The position numbers were made by a program, and so were the translations under genes. This document shows, piece by piece, positions 1 through 10,090 of a DNA stretch of 55,822 nucleotides; the stretch's first letter is position 1, and every line of letters starts with the position of its first letter. The notes below the pieces were generated by a model. It did no database searches, was not told where the DNA came from, and saw only the letters and a list, made by a program, of their open reading frames with translations. Origin of the DNA: Blattamonas nauphoetae (lineage: Eukaryota; Preaxostyla; Oxymonadida); the NCBI GenBank assembly GCA_033064195.1, contig JARBJD010000421.1, positions 1 through 55,822 on the forward strand, given 5' to 3'.

Positions 1-240
1 CTTCGTTCGCTCTTCTTTCTTCTCTTCTCCTTGTTCGCTCTTCTGTGTTTCCTCTTGCTCTTCTTTCTTTCCCTTCGCCTTTGTCTTCGGCTTCTTTCTT
101 CCTCGCTTCCTTTGTTCGCTCTTCTTCTTCTCTCTCTTCCTTGTTCGCTCCTTCTGTGTTTCGCCTTTCTTCTTCCCTCTCTTTCATCTTCGCTCTTCTT
201 CTTCTTCTTCCTCGCTGCTTCCCCGCGTCGTGTGTAGTCT
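1..240. repeat. Pyrimidine-rich low-complexity tract
   Basis: The plus strand is almost pure C/T, built from loosely repeated TTGTTCGCTCTTCT-like units. Read on the minus strand it has an open frame of mostly Arg, Lys and Glu residues. That resembles the charged stalk of the surface gene at 24.3-27.4 kb, so this could be the edge of a similar gene running out of the window to the left. No start, stop or flanking domain is visible to confirm that. Confidence 0.6.
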
Positions 241-529
241 TTTTCGATCTTCTTCCTCTTCCACTGGGCCACTTTGTTGAGATGGGACATAGATTCCGAA
301 GACGAAGACACTTCATTTCCATTTCGAACATGCAACGTGTCGTTCTCCCATTCATTTGACTATTCGATGGACCCATTCACAAATGGTCTGTTCTCGTCGT
401 TGTCAGTAACAATGTCAGTCATTGGGACAGACATGAACATCAAATCTGTCTTCAATCTGAGAAGTCGTATGTTGTGGACCAGCACAAAGGAAGAATGTCA
501 CCCTGGCTCCAAATAGTGGAATGCCTGTT
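241..529. other. No gene recognised
   Basis: Short open frames are present on both strands, but none has recognisable family features, codon texture or splice sites. Confidence 0.4.
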
Positions 530-735
530 CGCAGCATGCCGTTCGAGTGGAAATGAAGGAGCAGTGAACATTGAGTGTTCAAAGAGCGTCTGGGCTCGTT
601 CGCAGCATGCCGTTCGAGTGGAAATGAAGGAGCAGTGAACATTGAGTGTTCAAAGAGCGTCTGGGCTCTTCGCAGCATGCCGTTCGAGTGGAAATGAAGG
701 AGCAGTGAACATTGAGTGTTCAAAGAGCGTCTGGT
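530..735. repeat. Three tandem copies of a ~70-bp unit
   Basis: Units start at about 530, 601 and 671, each opening with CGCAGCATGCCGTTCGAGTG and ending near CAAAGAGCGTCTGG. The copies are nearly identical. Small length differences at the joints (71, 70 and about 65 bp) mean a reading frame crossing them would not stay constant, so recent duplication in non-coding or decayed sequence is the likeliest explanation. Confidence 0.9.
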
Positions 736-941
736 CTTCCTCGCTGGTTGTCTACTCATACTTCTCCCAGTGCTCTTAGCAAAGCACTGACAGCCACAAC
801 GCGCAACCTGAATCATCAGCTCTTCGATCGGTGTCCCTCCTCCACTTCTGCTTGGCAGTTCGTTCGAACAGTGGAACAGACACTCTCAGGAGCGTTGTTC
901 ATGCTGCCCTCTTCGCTTTCACTCACTTCCCGGTCTGGCTC

Positions 942-1346
942 ATCTGGAAAGTCTGCGGTGGAAGACCTCGGGTAACGCAAGACCCTCACTTCTGCACACA
1001 AACGAGAAATTGACAGAACAACAAGGAAAACCTTCGAGGTCGAGATCAGGTGACGAGATCGTCTCTGCAAGCACTCTCTTGATCTTCTGCAACTGCGGCA
1101 AGATTTTTGTCGTAAAATTCGTCGCCGGTGAGTGTGTTGTCCTGACTGCCGTAGAGAAAGCGGGCGGAGATGTTTTGAGGAATTCGACATATTTCAGGAT
1201 GACCTCGTCGAGTTGGGCTGGATCGTGGATAAACGACGTGTTGTCGAGGATAGCTGAAGTGAACCTGTCCGTCTTGAAGATGAGCGACTTGTTGGATGGG
1301 TCAGCGAGTGGGAAGAATGTTGGGTGGAGAGGACGATGAGGATGTC
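942..1346 (-). pseudogene. Coding remnant, family unknown
   Basis: The minus strand is open for about 130 codons without an ATG in a sensible place. The translation is ordinary amphipathic protein (for example DPAQLDEVILKYVEFLKTSP and FTTKILPQLQKIKRVLAETI), looks helical and has no low complexity. The frame closes on both sides in sequence that still looks coding in other frames. This fits an exon of a multi-exon gene or, more likely given the neighbourhood, a decayed member of one of the local helical-repeat families. I do not recognise a function. Confidence 0.4.
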
Positions 1347-2383
1347 TTCACACTGAACAACACGAGAGAAGACTCTGTTGATGAACAAGGTCAGAGTGTT
1401 CTGCGTGCCGGATGTCCAAAACGCGTGCGTATCGACCTCATCCTTCTACATGTGGGAGCGAGTATTGAAGTCGTTCGCTACATCGAGATGAACGAAGCGA
1501 ACGAAACCGACAGTCTGTTGGATGGAGAGTCGCTACCCTGATTCGAATAACGAAATTAGTACGCCTTCAAACACGTTGTCTCTGTGTCATCCAATTTGTG
1601 AGCGATTTGAGAAGCGAGAGTACGAGAATGTGGGGCAGCAGACGAGAAACTCCTGAGTGGATCGAGTCAGACAACGAAGAGGAGGGTTCATGCGCCATCC
1701 ATTTCTGCAAAGATCACTCCACAATTGACAGCTGAATACTCCGAACAACAAAAAGGGGTCCAAAGATGGCAATGGTTTAGGGCTGTTCGAGCTCTGTCTG
1801 GTAGAATGCTTCATTGTTGACAGCAATCTCGACTGAGATAGCATCGCAAGCATGAACCGTCACACTCCTCCCTCGCTTGGAGTTTTCCTCCGCTTGAATG
1901 TTGTTATCTTTGGCATCGCTTCCTCGTTGCGAGTTTGAGAATGAGCTCGCTTGTCTCTTCCTCGTACTCGATATCTCCGTCATTGTCCCACGTGCAAGGC
2001 AGCCGTCTACGAAGGCCCATTCAGCTGTGACCACAAAGCCACTACCAGTGTTAGCAGTGGCGATATAACACAGACTGGGCTTGAGTTCAGCAGCCTCGAC
2101 GGGTGGAATAGAGGCGTAAAGAAGTCTGCTGTGCCAGTAGTGATGGTCGGGCCAGCCGCAGCTGGAGGCAATTCCATGGCACCATGGTGAAACAGCTGGC
2201 TCTATTGCAAAGGGATGGAGAGGGTTGGGCGAGGGAGAGCTGCAGAGAGTGTGGTGGAGGTGTCTTGTTCATTCGGAAGCGGCGGAATCCCAAGCTCTCA
2301 TCGAACAGTCCAAAACGTCCAGTATAACAAACACGATGCCCTCGTTGTTCATCACCTCCACCACTCACTCCACCACGTTATTC
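1347..2383. other. Gene-poor stretch with short decayed frames
   Basis: Several open frames of 60-90 codons occur on both strands. None shows a domain, start context or splice junction I can support. The mix suggests decayed coding sequence. Confidence 0.35.
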
Positions 2384-3114
2384 TCAAACTTCAACCAGCT
2401 TAGAGTGTGAAGATGGCTTGTCAGATGACGTCATGTCACGGAAAAGGCGAGATCGACACAAAATGTTGCAGAAACAGTGACGTTGTTCGACGGCGGCATA
2501 AATCACTGAATGAGACTCCACTCGCTTCAAACATTGCAGAGGAGCATAAAAGATGGGTGACGGGGTCTGAATAGGTTTGTCAAGATTGACTCTTCCGTCT
2601 GCCCTCATTCGCTCTTCAATATCCATATCTTCACGCTCGTCTGTTTCTCGCGACAGAATCGTGCCGATGATTTCAACAGAAGAGTTTCCATTCGACAGTA
2701 CAACAAGCTGGTCAACAATCGAACGCAAGAAGAACATCACGGTATCAGCGTGACAGATTCGGATCGCTGCTGATTCGTCTGGAAAATGCGTCAGGTACAT
2801 GAAGGGGTTTTGTCTGCCACGTGCGCCAGTGCTGCATATCACCACCCCCACAAACGACATGTCCAGAGTTCTAGTTCGAATGGCCTGTTTCCGAAGCGGA
2901 AAGCCAGCTCCATCCACCTCCATCATTCAAAAATCAGTTGTACTTTGATAATCTGGTGTGGTTTGCGTGAGTCAGGGAACATAGTCGATGACGATGAGTG
3001 GTTGTCATCTTTCTCGGCGAGCTTCAGATTCAGCATGTTGATTGTGGTGCAGAGATGGACACGGTTTTTCATTTCGTTGTGGAGGAAAGTGACGAGTGTC
3101 TGTATGTTCTTCAC
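2384..3114 (-). CDS. Hypothetical protein, possibly two exons
   Basis: Two minus-strand frames follow each other: 3114-2923 (63 codons, starting MKNIQTLVTFLHNEMKNRVH) and 2926-2384 (180 codons, starting MMEVDGAGFPLRK). The second contains acidic stretches around TDEREDMDIEERMRADGR and a Cys-rich part near its end. They may be exons of one gene or separate remnants; I could not find a convincing GT-AG pair joining them. No family is recognised. Confidence 0.3.
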
Positions 3115-4490
3115 TTCTCAGACGAGAAAAGGCGAGTGAGAGTCTGAGTCGAACACCGCTCAAAAGGATCCACTATTGATTGTCAGTGTCTTCTTTTTCA
3201 AATTCTTCCGATGTGTCAAAGAAGCTGAACGTCCTCAAAGTCCTTCGAGTGTTTGGATGTTGTCTTGTCGTGTTTTGACAGAGTTTCCTTCGTATTCTGC
3301 TCGCAATGCATTCTGTCGCGGATGAGAGGCGAGGCTGTGTTTGTCGGTGAAGGAAGAACAGTTGCTTAGTTGAGAGTGACTCGGAGAAATGTACCTCCGT
3401 GTACCTGTTTGATGCAGTCAGCCGCATGCTCTATGTTTTCTTCTTCTTCCACTTCGCTCTCTTTGGCTCTTCTGAGCCTTGTCGGAACTTAATCCCATGT
3501 GTGCTTCCATCTGACGTCATCATGTTGTGTTTGACTTTAGACAAGCTGTCGTTCCTGTCCAGTCCCGCTGTCTCACCAGGGCGAAGCGGAGGAGTGTGAA
3601 TGACAGATTGTCCTGAACTGAAGAGCCCTTTGATTGTGATCATGGTGAGTATGGCGATAGAGGGATACTGGGTCTGTCTTGCTTTTGACATCGATTTCCT
3701 CGAAACTTTCATCGAATTGCACGCACTTCGAGATCTCGCTGTTTGGATCAGATCTTCCCTCCACCCTTCAGCTCTACAATCAGCGCATCCAGCTGCGAAA
3801 AGGAAGTCGTATACGCCTGTCTCGACGTCGAGTCGGTAGGCGAATGTGCGGAGAAGACGGGGAAGGTCCCACGAAGAGCGTGCTGGTCGGAGTGGATAGG
3901 GCGAGGCGGAAGTGGAGGGTGACGGTGGTGTCGTCGGAGGTGCGAAACACGCGTTGGGCTGAGTAGGGTGTGGCGAGGCGAGGCGAGCGGGCGAGATGGG
4001 GACGGCAGAAGGCGTTTGGAAGGAGTCGATGGAAGGCGGGGTTGTTCGGCGATTTCACGGAAGGGAGGTCCTCCTGAACGACTTCTGCTCGTTCTCGTGC
4101 GGACCTTCTCCCACTGGGAGCACAGTGGGCGTTTGTCCATCTTCAGCTGAGCAGGACGAGGCGAGAACAGCAACAAGGTCAGCCTGTACGGTGTGGGAGT
4201 AGCAGTGGTCGAAGGTGGACTCGCTCGGCACGCGCTGTTGGATGAAGCGTAGGGACACGAACGCGTGCGAGCTGAATTTGAGGCTGCTGCGAACTCCAAC
4301 AGAGTTCCGCGAATGAAACTCGACTTTCTCGGCAACGTGGACTCGTTCCAGCTGAAGGCACGTGAGGACTGCCAACAGCACACGTCGACGATCATTCTGG
4401 ATGGGGAGACGGAGGAGAGGGACGCTGTGTATGTGTGTGGGAGCGGGTGAGGCGGACCAGTCCATCCTTCTCATCGACAGACCCATCTTC
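3115..4490. other. Possible decayed coding region, GC-rich, both strands open
   Basis: Minus-strand frames at 4486-4055 and 4395-3748 and shorter plus-strand ones overlap each other. Compositional bias (Ser, Pro and Arg in the minus frames) makes long frames easy to get by chance. I recognise no domain and cannot choose a strand. Confidence 0.25.
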
Positions 4491-5720
4491 CCCTACAACT
4501 CACGTGAATATCCAACAGGATACGATCTTGGTCAAACTGTCGTTCTTCCTTTGAGTACAACACGAAGCTCACTGTCCCACGTTGATGAAGACAACAGTCG
4601 AAGCGGAGGGTGAGGTTGGCATCGCGATGTACTCGTTCAACCGGCCGTGAACATTCGACGGGATATTCTGAGCTCCCTACTGTCGTTGCTGTTGACGTCC
4701 AGTTGGTCCGAAAGAGACAGACAGTGATATGATATTCTGTTCCACAGGTGTAGCAGTTTCCATCTTTTCGTTGTCCGATTCCGATCGTGGGAATTTTATC
4801 TTCTTTGAGATATCTTTAAAGACGTAAGGCAAGGGAGGGTGGTTGAGTCAGGGATGAAATAGAGGATCGGTTTAGACTTGGCTTCTGTTGTCTGCCTGAA
4901 GTGACGTTAGTGTGTTTTCTGAATCCCGCCACATCTCAACATGGACAAGGGGTAGATTCTTCCGTGCAATATGATGAGATAGCTGTGGAATATTCTCGGT
5001 TGTTGATTTGTGGTGAGCGATCGTCAGGAATTGACGATGCAGTACAGTGTTAGAAACGTGGAAAAGTGGGTAGTTGATTCGATCAGAGGTTATGTCGAGG
5101 TAATTAATGCTATCCTTCGATGATTTGCAGAGAAATTGGCTGGCGTTTCGAAATTTTGACAGTACGATAATCAGCGGGAAATTAGCGGGATAATGAAAGT
5201 GGAAGGGATGTAGTCGACCAATTGTTGGAATAAGTCAATTCATTCTGGTTAATTGTGATAATTTAAATTGATCCACAGTTGATCAAGCCCATTTTCTGTA
5301 TGAAAATCGAGCTAACTTCGTATTTGAGATTTTTCTGAAATGAATTACGTAAAAATCGTCTTTAGTCCCTCCTTTTCTCTCCAGTATCCACAATTATCTG
5401 CTTATTTTACTTGAGTATGGTGATCGTGATGGACATCCCACACTTTCTTCAAATCTCTCTCGAGCCGACAAGTGTCAAATAGCTTAACCACTTCAGGAAA
5501 ATGATCACACCGATGGCAGTATTATCCAGTTTGAAGATCGTGAATTATTGATTTTCGTGGATTATTGACGCTACTATTAGACCACAAAAATGAAAAAATT
5601 CTAATACCCAAGAAAAGACGAAACAATCATTTATTTGTAATATACCATCAATGATAAACACTTATTTCTGGGAGACAGACGCGTTGGAGCAGTATTAAAA
5701 GAATCGAAAAATTAAGCTTA
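4491..5720. other. Intergenic, AT-rich toward the right, nothing recognised
   Basis: No open frame of useful length, tandem repeat or RNA gene is visible. Base composition drifts to AT-rich as the MITE at 5.72 kb is approached. Confidence 0.5.
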
Positions 5721-5722
5721 TA

Positions 5723-6310
5723 GATCCACTCAAAACCCGGAATTTCTCCTAAACCCGGAACATGGGGGTTGAAAGATACCTATTGGGCAAACTAAGAAAA
5801 AAATAAAATTTGAGAATTATAGACCGACGCAAATCAGAGAAAACCCTCAAAATACCTCTTTTGGACCTGTTTGAATCAGGAGAACTGGTCATATCTTCAC
5901 AACCTGTGAACCGATTTTGATGAAAATTTTCACAAAAACGTTTTTGATGAAACGAACAATTTGAGAAAACATTGGAGAAAAAATGCTGGATATTTGGGAA
6001 AATAGAAAAACCCATATTTTCTCGAGAAAAAGTCTTAGAAAAAATATCTTTCATTTTTGAGCAGCTTTGTCGAGATGTTTACGATAACAATGCACTTTAT
6101 TTGGTGCAAAACGGATGGCTGGTTGTGGAGAAACGATCCAAAAAGTTGAGAAAAATGTAGGCATTGTTGCTGTATACAGTATTTTGAGGGTTTCTCTGAT
6201 TTGCGTCGGTCTATAATTCTCAAATTTTATTTTTTTCTTAGTTTGCCCAATATGTATCTTTCAACCCCCATGTTCCGGGTTTAGGAGAAATTCCGGGTTT
6301 TGAGTGGATC
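5723..6310. mobile_element. Mariner-type MITE, copy 1
   Basis: A 588-bp element flanked on both sides by TA (5721-5722 and 6311-6312), the target duplication of Tc1/mariner transposons. Its terminal inverted repeats run about 133 bp, starting GATCCACTCAAAACCCGG, and differ from each other at about two positions. Each terminus carries two AAACCCGG boxes 18 bp apart. The middle holds no transposase, so the element is non-autonomous. A near-identical copy in the opposite orientation lies at 49002-49598, which points to recent activity. Confidence 0.93.
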
Positions 6311-6312
6311 TA

Positions 6313-6515
6313 TTAATTCCAAAGTACTTTTCCAATTTTTTAATTTCTATATATAGGGAGCTCCAAAAATGTCAAAAACGACCATTGCCCAGAAAAACCT
6401 ATAAACGTCAGTGATGCATGGGGGTAGTGTCTACATCCTCCAGGTGTATTCCGAAGGGTCCTACTCACTCGTGGAGCTCTGGAGATAATGATCAAGGCAT
6501 CAATGTTTTGAACTA
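6313..6515. other. Spacer between MITE and replicon fossil
   Basis: A short stretch without an open frame of note. It leads into the repeat cluster before the primase. Confidence 0.4.
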
Positions 6516-6600
6516 ATGTCAATCGTCTCGGAGAATCAATGCGGAAAAAAGATCGTACGTGGACTTTTCAAAAAAGAAATCCAAAAATTTTCTGACGATC

Positions 6601-6866
6601 GACCTGGGGCACCTGGGGCACTCAATAGCACCGGAGAACAGCCACGACTTCCATTTGCTAGTGAGCACTTTCAATTGTCCCGAGAAAAGAAAGCCCAAAA
6701 TGATCGTACGTGGACTTTCCAAAAATGAAAAAGAAAATTTTTAGGCGATCGACCTGGGGCACCTGGGGCACCTAATCGGAATGGAGATCAACGATGACTT
6801 CTCTGCGCTAATGAGATTCGTCAAATATTTCTAAAATGCGACCTGGGGCACCTGGGGCACTCAATA
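6601..6866 (+). repeat. Iteron-like doublets of CCTGGGGCA before the primase
   Basis: The block GACCTGGGGCACCTGGGGCA occurs at 6601, 6751 and 6840, each a head-to-tail pair of a 9-bp word. The first two are preceded by the same GATC and by a longer shared segment containing GATCGTACGTGGACTTT, so the cluster is three decayed copies of a unit of roughly 90-150 bp. Directly repeated short words in front of a replication initiator are what iteron origins look like; the role is inferred from position only. Confidence 0.7.
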
Positions 6867-7112
6867 GCAATAATGAATAATCACTAATTCCTCGCACTAA
6901 TGAGCTCTGTCAATTGTGTCGGATAATGACTCCATTTTGGACTACTGTCAATCGAGAACACAGATAATTATGGGTCTCAGAAAAATAAACGCAGAACTTT
7001 TTATAAATCGAATTTTTATCTCCTTAGAAAGAATGGCATTACAAATTTCAAGAATTGAATTCAAGAAAATGATGACACTCTCAACGACGATTTCGATAAT
7101 GATTTCGACGCA

Positions 7113-7664
7113 ATGTTCAATAATCTTCCTGACGAAATTCATTCATTGTCTGATCGTTTGAGACCACACAAAGTCCCATTGTTCGACTATAAGAAATACA
7201 ACGATGGTATATCATCTGAGAGTGCTGGTCATAAACGAACAGGAACAGCAATAAACATTGCACATGTGACCAACCTAGCAGTCGTGGATATTGACATCTT
7301 GGATAAGGATGCTGATGAAGAAACCAAGAACCAAATCCGAACATCTGTGTTAAATGTATTACCCAATGATGTCGGATTAGTAGTGACTGGATCAGGGGGT
7401 CTTCATATATACTGCGATATTAATGGCTACAAACTGGAGAAAAACTCAATGGTGAAGGTGAAGAAAACTGACCAATACGATGTGGATTTATTCGCCTGTG
7501 TAGACTCATCTCTGCGCTGGATAGTGCAACCGAAATCCAAAAGTCCAAAAGGAAAGTGGAAGGCACTAATAAAATCCAATCATATAAGACCATTAATGAC
7601 TTTGACGAACTCTTCATCCTATCATCATTGTCAGATGTATTATCTAGTCTATGTATTTCATTAA
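7113..7664 (+). pseudogene. Archaeo-eukaryotic PrimPol-like primase part of the fossil replicon
   Basis: The frame opens at the ATG at 7113. It contains the three marks of an AEP/PrimPol catalytic core: AVVDIDI (motif I, two metal-binding aspartates), a GSGGLHIYC segment (motif II with its histidine) and YDVDLFA (motif III). An acidic run just before the ATG is open in the same frame, so translation could begin slightly upstream. In this family the domain makes primers for an attached helicase. It belongs to the same fossil as the helicase that follows and is not complete by itself. Confidence 0.75.
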
Positions 7665-9553
7665 AGCCCACTCCAACAGAGAAGAAGCCATCAGTGAAGT
7701 CATCAGTGAACCAGACCAAAATTGAAAGTCCAATAGCTCCTTCTTTCGACGAGGATTCCATTCAACAGTACACTTTAGCCCAAGCTGATTTAATCAGAAA
7801 TGGACTGAAAGGACTAGTGATTCACAACGATTCTGGATCGAGATCAATTGAAGAGGAAGTCTCCTTGTTGCCATTATTTGCAGGCATTAATTCCTTAAGA
7901 CACATCAATGGATTTACAGACGAGATGCTCGAACAAACATACAAAGACATCTATGACAATAACACATTGACTGAGAATGCAGAGAAGAATTGGGAAGCTC
8001 AGAGAATACGGTACGCTTCGAATGTTACCCATCCTGGAGTCCTCATTAAAATCATTAGAATCCATAATGAAAAGTACTACAATGATGAACTCCTTATTCC
8101 TCTCACTGACTACGATGTCTCTGATTTCTTTGACAGTCTTGAAGTTGATTCTCATGATGAACCAGTCAATGATAATCTCTCCAATGAACCCACTAATGAA
8201 CAATCAAGAACGAAGGATTCATTCGATGAAAAGATCGATCTACTGTCTCCATTTGACTTCTCTACAATAAGGAAAAAGGCAACCAACAAAGAATACAAAT
8301 CAGAGACAGAAGTGCTAAGAGATCTATTGAAAGTTCTTCGCTGTATTGAAGTCTCATTGTTATGCATTGTGAAAGAGTACAGTTCTCTTGATCTCTGCTA
8401 TCGTGTCAATGTTCAGAAAGAAGGTAACGTCTTGAGATTATTGAAATCAATCAAAGTGACCATCCCAAGCGAAGATCCAAAGAAGTGTAGAACGATCACG
8501 TGCCAATCAACATTCGAGAATTATCGCAATCTATTCATGGTCAATGGCATTCGATTCATGAGCGATAATCCACAGATGTTCTCGCTATTCCAAGGATACA
8601 AATATCCATTCGTTAGTGAACCAAACACTGATCTGATTCAACCATTCTTAGATTTCACCAAAGAGATAATTTCAGACAATAATGAAGAATTGTATAACTT
8701 CATTATCAACTGGATATCATTCGTGATTCAGAATCCTGGTCAGAAAACAGCGTCAGTCATTATCTTGAAGGGAATGCAAGGAATTGGCAAAAATGTCTGG
8801 ACTAATGTGCTCTGTGAAATAATGCGAGGATACTCTGCTCCAAATATCACTGACATTCAGGAACTCTGCGGTACATTCAACACAGTAATTGAAGGCAAAA
8901 TGCTGATCGTCTGTAATGAATTGAAGAACGCTGGTGAAGAAAGAATGTCGAACTATGATGCCCTCAAATCAATAATTTCCGACACTAGCTTCAGAGCTAA
9001 TGAAAAGGGAATCGCTTGTCGTGACGCTGAGAATGTTGCCAATCTGATCTTCTGCACAAACAACGCATATCCAGTCAAGATTGAAGTCGATGATAGACGC
9101 TATTGTGTCTGCAAAGTCTCCAATAAACGCAAGGATGATGCCAGCTATTTCCTAAACCTCATCCGCTCCTTCACTCCTGATTTTTACTCGCACCTATTGA
9201 CATACTTCAATCAGAGACCCATCACCGACTTCAACCCAAGGCAATTACCAAACACTAATGCTAGATGTATTCTCCAAGAAGTGTCTCGATCAGTAATAGG
9301 AGACTTCTGTCAACAGCACATCGATGAATTAGAACAAGGAATGCCATGTTCCTATGCCGCTGAACTAATGCCAGATCACAATAAGAAACTCAAGACATTC
9401 CAGATGGACCTCCATGAGCACTGCACTAGAAAAAAGGTCACTATAAATAAACAACGAATATGGTGCTATGTCATCGATCCCAAGTATGCCGATCTACTTA
9501 AGAAATCCTCCATCAATGACCAAGACACTAATGACCAATACACCGATGACTAA
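7556..9553 (+). CDS. SF3 helicase part of the fossil replicon (DUF5906/D5-like)
   Basis: The C-terminal half has a full superfamily 3 helicase core in order: Walker A GMQGIGKN, Walker B MLIVCNEL, motif C LIFCTNNAYP and the arginine-finger region DDRRYCV. The N-terminal 250 residues are acidic and less conserved, as in virophage and Polinton-like-virus primase-helicases. Proteins of this type form hexamers that unwind DNA at a replication fork. The last codons, rich in Asp, Thr and Asn, merge into the short tandem array that follows, so the original C-terminus may have been altered by repeat growth. Whether it is expressed is unknown. Confidence 0.8.
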   Translation: MEGTNKIQSYKTINDFDELFILSSLSDVLSSLCISLKPTPTEKKPSVKSSVNQTKIESPIAPSFDEDSIQQYTLAQADLIRNGLKGLVIHNDSGSRSIEEEVSLLPLFAGINSLRHINGFTDEMLEQTYKDIYDNNTLTENAEKNWEAQRIRYASNVTHPGVLIKIIRIHNEKYYNDELLIPLTDYDVSDFFDSLEVDSHDEPVNDNLSNEPTNEQSRTKDSFDEKIDLLSPFDFSTIRKKATNKEYKSETEVLRDLLKVLRCIEVSLLCIVKEYSSLDLCYRVNVQKEGNVLRLLKSIKVTIPSEDPKKCRTITCQSTFENYRNLFMVNGIRFMSDNPQMFSLFQGYKYPFVSEPNTDLIQPFLDFTKEIISDNNEELYNFIINWISFVIQNPGQKTASVIILKGMQGIGKNVWTNVLCEIMRGYSAPNITDIQELCGTFNTVIEGKMLIVCNELKNAGEERMSNYDALKSIISDTSFRANEKGIACRDAENVANLIFCTNNAYPVKIEVDDRRYCVCKVSNKRKDDASYFLNLIRSFTPDFYSHLLTYFNQRPITDFNPRQLPNTNARCILQEVSRSVIGDFCQQHIDELEQGMPCSYAAELMPDHNKKLKTFQMDLHEHCTRKKVTINKQRIWCYVIDPKYADLLKKSSINDQDTNDQYTDD

Positions 9554-10060
9554 TCCACCAATGTCTATATATTTTGCCTATCCACAAACACCCCATTTTC
9601 CATCAATGTCTCTTCACAAATACCTCTCCATCAACGCCCCATTCAACAATGCCTCACACAACAATGACTCTCCACCAATACTATTCCATTAATGCCACTC
9701 TATATATTATTATCATTATCGACATGTAATATCCCACCAATGTCTCATCATCAATGACTTCATCAATCACTCTCCACCATTATCCCTCCACCAATGCCTC
9801 TCCACCAATCTCTCTCCACCAATACCACACACCAATCACATCCACCAATATCTCCACACCAATACCTCTCCACCAATGTCCCCCACTATCCACCTAATAT
9901 CTCTCCACCAATCTCTATCCACCTATGCCCATACACCTATCTATATCCACCTATATCCCCACACCAACCTATATCCACCTATCTCAATCATCCTTGACAT
10001 CTCCATCTATGTCTATACACTTATTGCCTCTCACCTCCCTATCCACTACCCCTTATCTCT
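9540..10060 (+). repeat. Degenerate CCACCAAT-type tandem array
   Basis: About 500 bp of loosely repeated TCTCCACCAATG-like words with a period of roughly 12-16 bp. The plus strand is nearly free of G apart from the ATG of each word. It begins inside the last codons of the helicase frame. The copies are diverged, more so in the second half (CCACCTAT variants), suggesting growth by slippage followed by decay. Confidence 0.85.
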
Positions 10061-10090
10061 GAGAACACATGAAAAAAGTGGTTGAAATGA

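Larger units (their letters stand above)
6516..9553 (+). mobile_element. Fossil PrimPol/SF3-helicase replicon (virophage-, PLV- or plasmid-like)
   Basis: An upstream repeat cluster is followed by a primase part and a superfamily 3 helicase part, the replication module typical of virophages, Polinton-like viruses and related protist plasmids or transposons. No capsid, packaging ATPase, protease, integrase or DNA polymerase B is visible nearby, so either only the replication module was kept or the element never had the others. The primase part and the helicase part are in different frames, so the module looks broken about once; the helicase part alone looks whole. No long terminal repeats are seen. 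The two MITE-like elements and the array around it suggest it has been resident for some time. Confidence 0.75.
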
